Origin: Niveispirillum sp048066115
Lineage (GTDB): Bacteria > Pseudomonadota > Alphaproteobacteria > Azospirillales > Azospirillaceae
Direction: 5' to 3'
DNA: 64,000 nucleotides
Assembly (NCBI RefSeq): GCF_048066115.1
Contig: NZ_JBLTYX010000001.1
Coordinates: 744,001 to 808,000, forward strand
Position numbers and translations under genes: made by a program
Shown: in pieces, positions 61,688-64,000 of the stretch
Position numbering within the stretch: the stretch's first letter is position 1
How the letters are laid out: each line of letters begins with the position of its first letter
Notes under the pieces: generated by a model
Databases searched by the model: none
The model's input: the letters and a program-made list of their open reading frames with translations, nothing else
What the model was told of the DNA's origin: nothing

Positions 61688-63895
61688 ATGCCCGGCTATA
61701 ACCGCCGTACCCTTCTGCTCGCCTCCCTCCTGGCCGGCAGCACCGCCCTTCCCGCCCTGGCCCAGGGTGCGGGGGAGACGCTGATGATCGAGGAGATCAT
61801 CGTCACCGCCCAGCGCCGTGAGCAATCCTTGCAGGTCACCCCGGTGGCCGTCACCGCCCTGACCGCAGACGCCCTGGCCGACCAGCAGGTCGGCAGTGCC
61901 GAGGACCTGTCATCCATCGTGCCCGGCCTGACCCTGCTGCCGGTCACCGCCAGCCGCTCCACCCTGCAGGTGGGTTTGCGCGGTGGGTCGGAACAGTCGG
62001 GCGGTCTGGTGACGTCGGAATCCGCCGTCGCCTTCTATGTCGACGATGTCTATCGCGGCCGTCTGGCCGGGTCCAACCTGGAGCTGGCCGATATCCAGCG
62101 GATCGAGGTGCTGCGCGGGCCGCAGGGCACGCTCTATGGCCGCAATTCCTTCTCCGGCGCCATCAAGGTGGTGACCCGCACACCGGGCGAGGATGAATGG
62201 GCCGAAATGCAGGCCGGCATCGGCTCCTACAATGAATACCGCGCCTCGGCCTCCTGGGGTGGCGACCTGATCGAGGACGCCCTGGGCGCCTCCTTCTCCG
62301 TCCTGTACCGGGATCAGGACGGCTATGTTCATAACGAGGCGCTGGATAAGGATGTGTTCGGGCAGGAGAACCTGGCCCTGCGCGGCAAGCTGCATTTCTA
62401 TGGCCGCGAAGGGTTGAAGGCCACCCTGTCGGTGACCCGCACCCAGGACCGCAATGACGGTCCGGCCAACCTGATCCCTGTCTCCTGGCCCGGCACCTAC
62501 CCGACGCTGGCCGCCAATGCCGTGTCGTTGAAGGATGCCATCCCGCGTGCCGGATCGCGCTTCGTCAGCCAGTCCACGGCCGATCCCGACGGCTATACCG
62601 ACCAGACGGCGGTGTCACTGGACATTACGGCCGAATGGGGCGACGTGACGGTGCGGTCGATCTCCGCCTTTGTCGGCACCGATGACGGGTTCGTGTTCGA
62701 CCTGTCGGGCGGCATCCGCAACGCCGATGGCAGCTTCCGCCCCAACGGTCTGGTCCGCGATGGCCAGAGCGAGACCGACCAGTACAGCCAGGAGATCCAG
62801 TTCCAGGGCGACGGGTTCGACGGCAAGCTGAACTGGATCACCGGGCTTTATTATTTCCGTGAGGAAAGCCTGCAGGTGCTGAAGGACGTGCTGGTCCTTG
62901 GCCCCGGATTCTCCATGCCGGTGCTGCCGCAGACCATCGACAGCACCACCGACAGCTATGCCGCCTTCGTCCAGGCGACATATCAGGTGGATGAGCGCCT
63001 GTCCGTCACCGGCGGCCTGCGCTATACCAAGGACAAGAAGAAGCTGGATGGCAGCATCCAGAACTATCTGCCTTTCGCCCCCGGCCCGGCCATCGTGCTG
63101 GTGCCCGTGCAGCGGGAACCCAGCTTCAGTTCCTGGTCGCCCAAGGCCGGCGTGGATTACAAGCTGAGTGACGATGTCTTCGCCTATGCCACCGTCTCCA
63201 AGGGCTTCAAGGCCGGCGGCTTCAACGGCCTGGCCGTGGCCAGCCCCGTGGTGTTCGGCACCGTCTATGACCCGCAGACGGTCTGGGCCTATGAGGGCGG
63301 CGTGAAGGCCACCATGCTGGACGGCCGGCTGCGCACCAACCTGTCCGTCTATCGCAACGACCTGAAGGATTTGCAGCAGACCGAACAGGTGGCCGCCGGT
63401 TCCTACGCCATCCGCAATATCGGCAATGCGCGGGTCACCGGGGCGGAGCTGGAACTGACCTTGAAAGCGGCGGAGGGGCTGGACCTGTTCGCCAATCTGG
63501 GCCTGATGGACGACAAATACACATCCAAGAACCCCCTGTCGGACAGCGCCACGGCCGGTGCCAAGCACCTGCCTTTGGTCTCGCCCTGGAACCTGCAGAC
63601 GGGCTTCTCCTATGAGACGCCGGCTTTCTGGCAGGACGCGGCCCGTGTGCGCCTGTCGGCGTCGTACCAGTATCAGGACGATTACTATTCCACCGTCGCC
63701 AATCTGGTGAAGACGGAGACGGTGGGTCTGGTCAACGCCTCGGTGGCCCTGGTCTCCGACAATGACAGCTGGAGCCTGACGCTGGCGGGCAAGAACCTGA
63801 CGAACGAGGAATATTTCACGACGGCGCCCAGCAACGCGGCGGTGGCGATCGCCGAGCCGAGGATGTGGACGCTGACGGCGGGGTACAAGTTCTGA
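61688..63895 (+). CDS. TonB-dependent receptor
   Basis: This 735-residue outer-membrane receptor has a signal peptide (about 1-25, ending PALAQ), the plug start MIEEIIVTAQRREQSLQ, and the plug motif RIEVLRGPQGTLYGRNSFSGAIKVVT. Its C-terminal barrel ends LTAGYKF. The start at 61688 has AAGGAA upstream. It resembles the receptors of this window that start LEEIIVTA more than the larger GGSSIYGSDA type. It is cotranscribed with the aldehyde dehydrogenase gene and ends before a terminator. The ligand is unknown. Confidence 0.92.
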   Translation: MPGYNRRTLLLASLLAGSTALPALAQGAGETLMIEEIIVTAQRREQSLQVTPVAVTALTADALADQQVGSAEDLSSIVPGLTLLPVTASRSTLQVGLRGGSEQSGGLVTSESAVAFYVDDVYRGRLAGSNLELADIQRIEVLRGPQGTLYGRNSFSGAIKVVTRTPGEDEWAEMQAGIGSYNEYRASASWGGDLIEDALGASFSVLYRDQDGYVHNEALDKDVFGQENLALRGKLHFYGREGLKATLSVTRTQDRNDGPANLIPVSWPGTYPTLAANAVSLKDAIPRAGSRFVSQSTADPDGYTDQTAVSLDITAEWGDVTVRSISAFVGTDDGFVFDLSGGIRNADGSFRPNGLVRDGQSETDQYSQEIQFQGDGFDGKLNWITGLYYFREESLQVLKDVLVLGPGFSMPVLPQTIDSTTDSYAAFVQATYQVDERLSVTGGLRYTKDKKKLDGSIQNYLPFAPGPAIVLVPVQREPSFSSWSPKAGVDYKLSDDVFAYATVSKGFKAGGFNGLAVASPVVFGTVYDPQTVWAYEGGVKATMLDGRLRTNLSVYRNDLKDLQQTEQVAAGSYAIRNIGNARVTGAELELTLKAAEGLDLFANLGLMDDKYTSKNPLSDSATAGAKHLPLVSPWNLQTGFSYETPAFWQDAARVRLSASYQYQDDYYSTVANLVKTETVGLVNASVALVSDNDSWSLTLAGKNLTNEEYFTTAPSNAAVAIAEPRMWTLTAGYKF

Positions 63896-63926
63896 GGCTT
63901 CGTGTCCGGGAGACATGGATGACCTG

Positions 63927-63960
63927 CCCCCTTCCCGCGCTGTGGGGAGGGGGATTTTTT
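63927..63960 (+). terminator. Intrinsic terminator after the last TonB receptor gene
   Basis: CCCCCTTCCC and GGGGAGGGGG form a stem with one mismatch-like shift and a short GCGCTGT loop, followed by ATTTTTTATT. The position 31 bases after the receptor stop supports its role. The last 40 bases of the window hold nothing recognisable. Confidence 0.7.
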
Positions 63961-64000
63961 ATTGGTTGGGGTTGGGGGCGTTCGGAGTGGGTTGGGCTGC

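Overview
The window looks like chromosome or megaplasmid DNA from a GC-rich alphaproteobacterium rich in TonB-dependent receptors. An Azospirillaceae member (Niveispirillum/Nitrospirillum-like) or a sphingomonad or caulobacter relative would fit. The grounds are strong GC bias, many long antisense shadow ORFs, four TonB receptors each next to a catabolic operon, GntR/TetR regulators, and pervasive 4-base ATGA gene overlaps. Taxonomy is inference only. I saw no rRNA, tRNA, CRISPR array or complete insertion sequence.

Region 1 (1-7326, + strand) joins an enolase-superfamily dipeptide epimerase (5' end cut by the window), a TonB receptor, an M19 dipeptidase, a DAP-type D-aminopeptidase and an MFS carrier. 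It reads as uptake and breakdown of peptides containing D-amino acids. Region 2 (7327-14286, - strand) is a tightly overlapped virB2-3-4-6-9-10-11 operon with no virB1, 5, 7, 8 or D4. Region 3 (14502-18333, + strand) has an OmpR-type response regulator, a broken YafQ-like toxin, a lipoprotein with all four intradiol-dioxygenase iron ligands, and a histidine kinase. Region 4 (18345-22429) has an MBL-fold hydrolase, an SDR and a Baeyer-Villiger-type monooxygenase, with a divergent TetR regulator and two candidate operators. A REP/BIME-like repeat follows.

Region 5 (22626-35336, - strand) is a polysaccharide-utilisation-like operon: TonB receptor, GH78 rhamnosidase, carboxylesterase, esterase lipoprotein, tannase/feruloyl-esterase lipoprotein, a small secreted protein and a PA14-containing GH3 glucosidase. 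Each enzyme cistron overlaps the next. It suggests stripping of rhamnose, glucose and phenolic acyl groups from plant phenolic glycosides.

Region 6 (35565-43008, + strand) has an alpha/beta hydrolase, then a YtrA-like GntR regulator, two ABC ATPases, a permease, and an 1167-residue ABC permease fused to an M1 metallopeptidase. Region 7 (43087-52924) has a gene remnant, an MFS carrier, two GntR/UTRA regulators, a crotonase lacking the usual glutamates, two tandem MmgE/PrpD proteins, a PaaK-like CoA ligase and an amidase. This is probably an uncharacterised catabolic pathway. Region 8 (53182-63895) has a TonB receptor and esterase, a cysteine hydrolase related to the remnant in region 7, a second GH3 enzyme, an aldehyde dehydrogenase and a fourth TonB receptor. 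Shared sequence motifs upstream of the first PrpD gene and the region 8 TonB receptor suggest that regions 7 and 8 are co-regulated.
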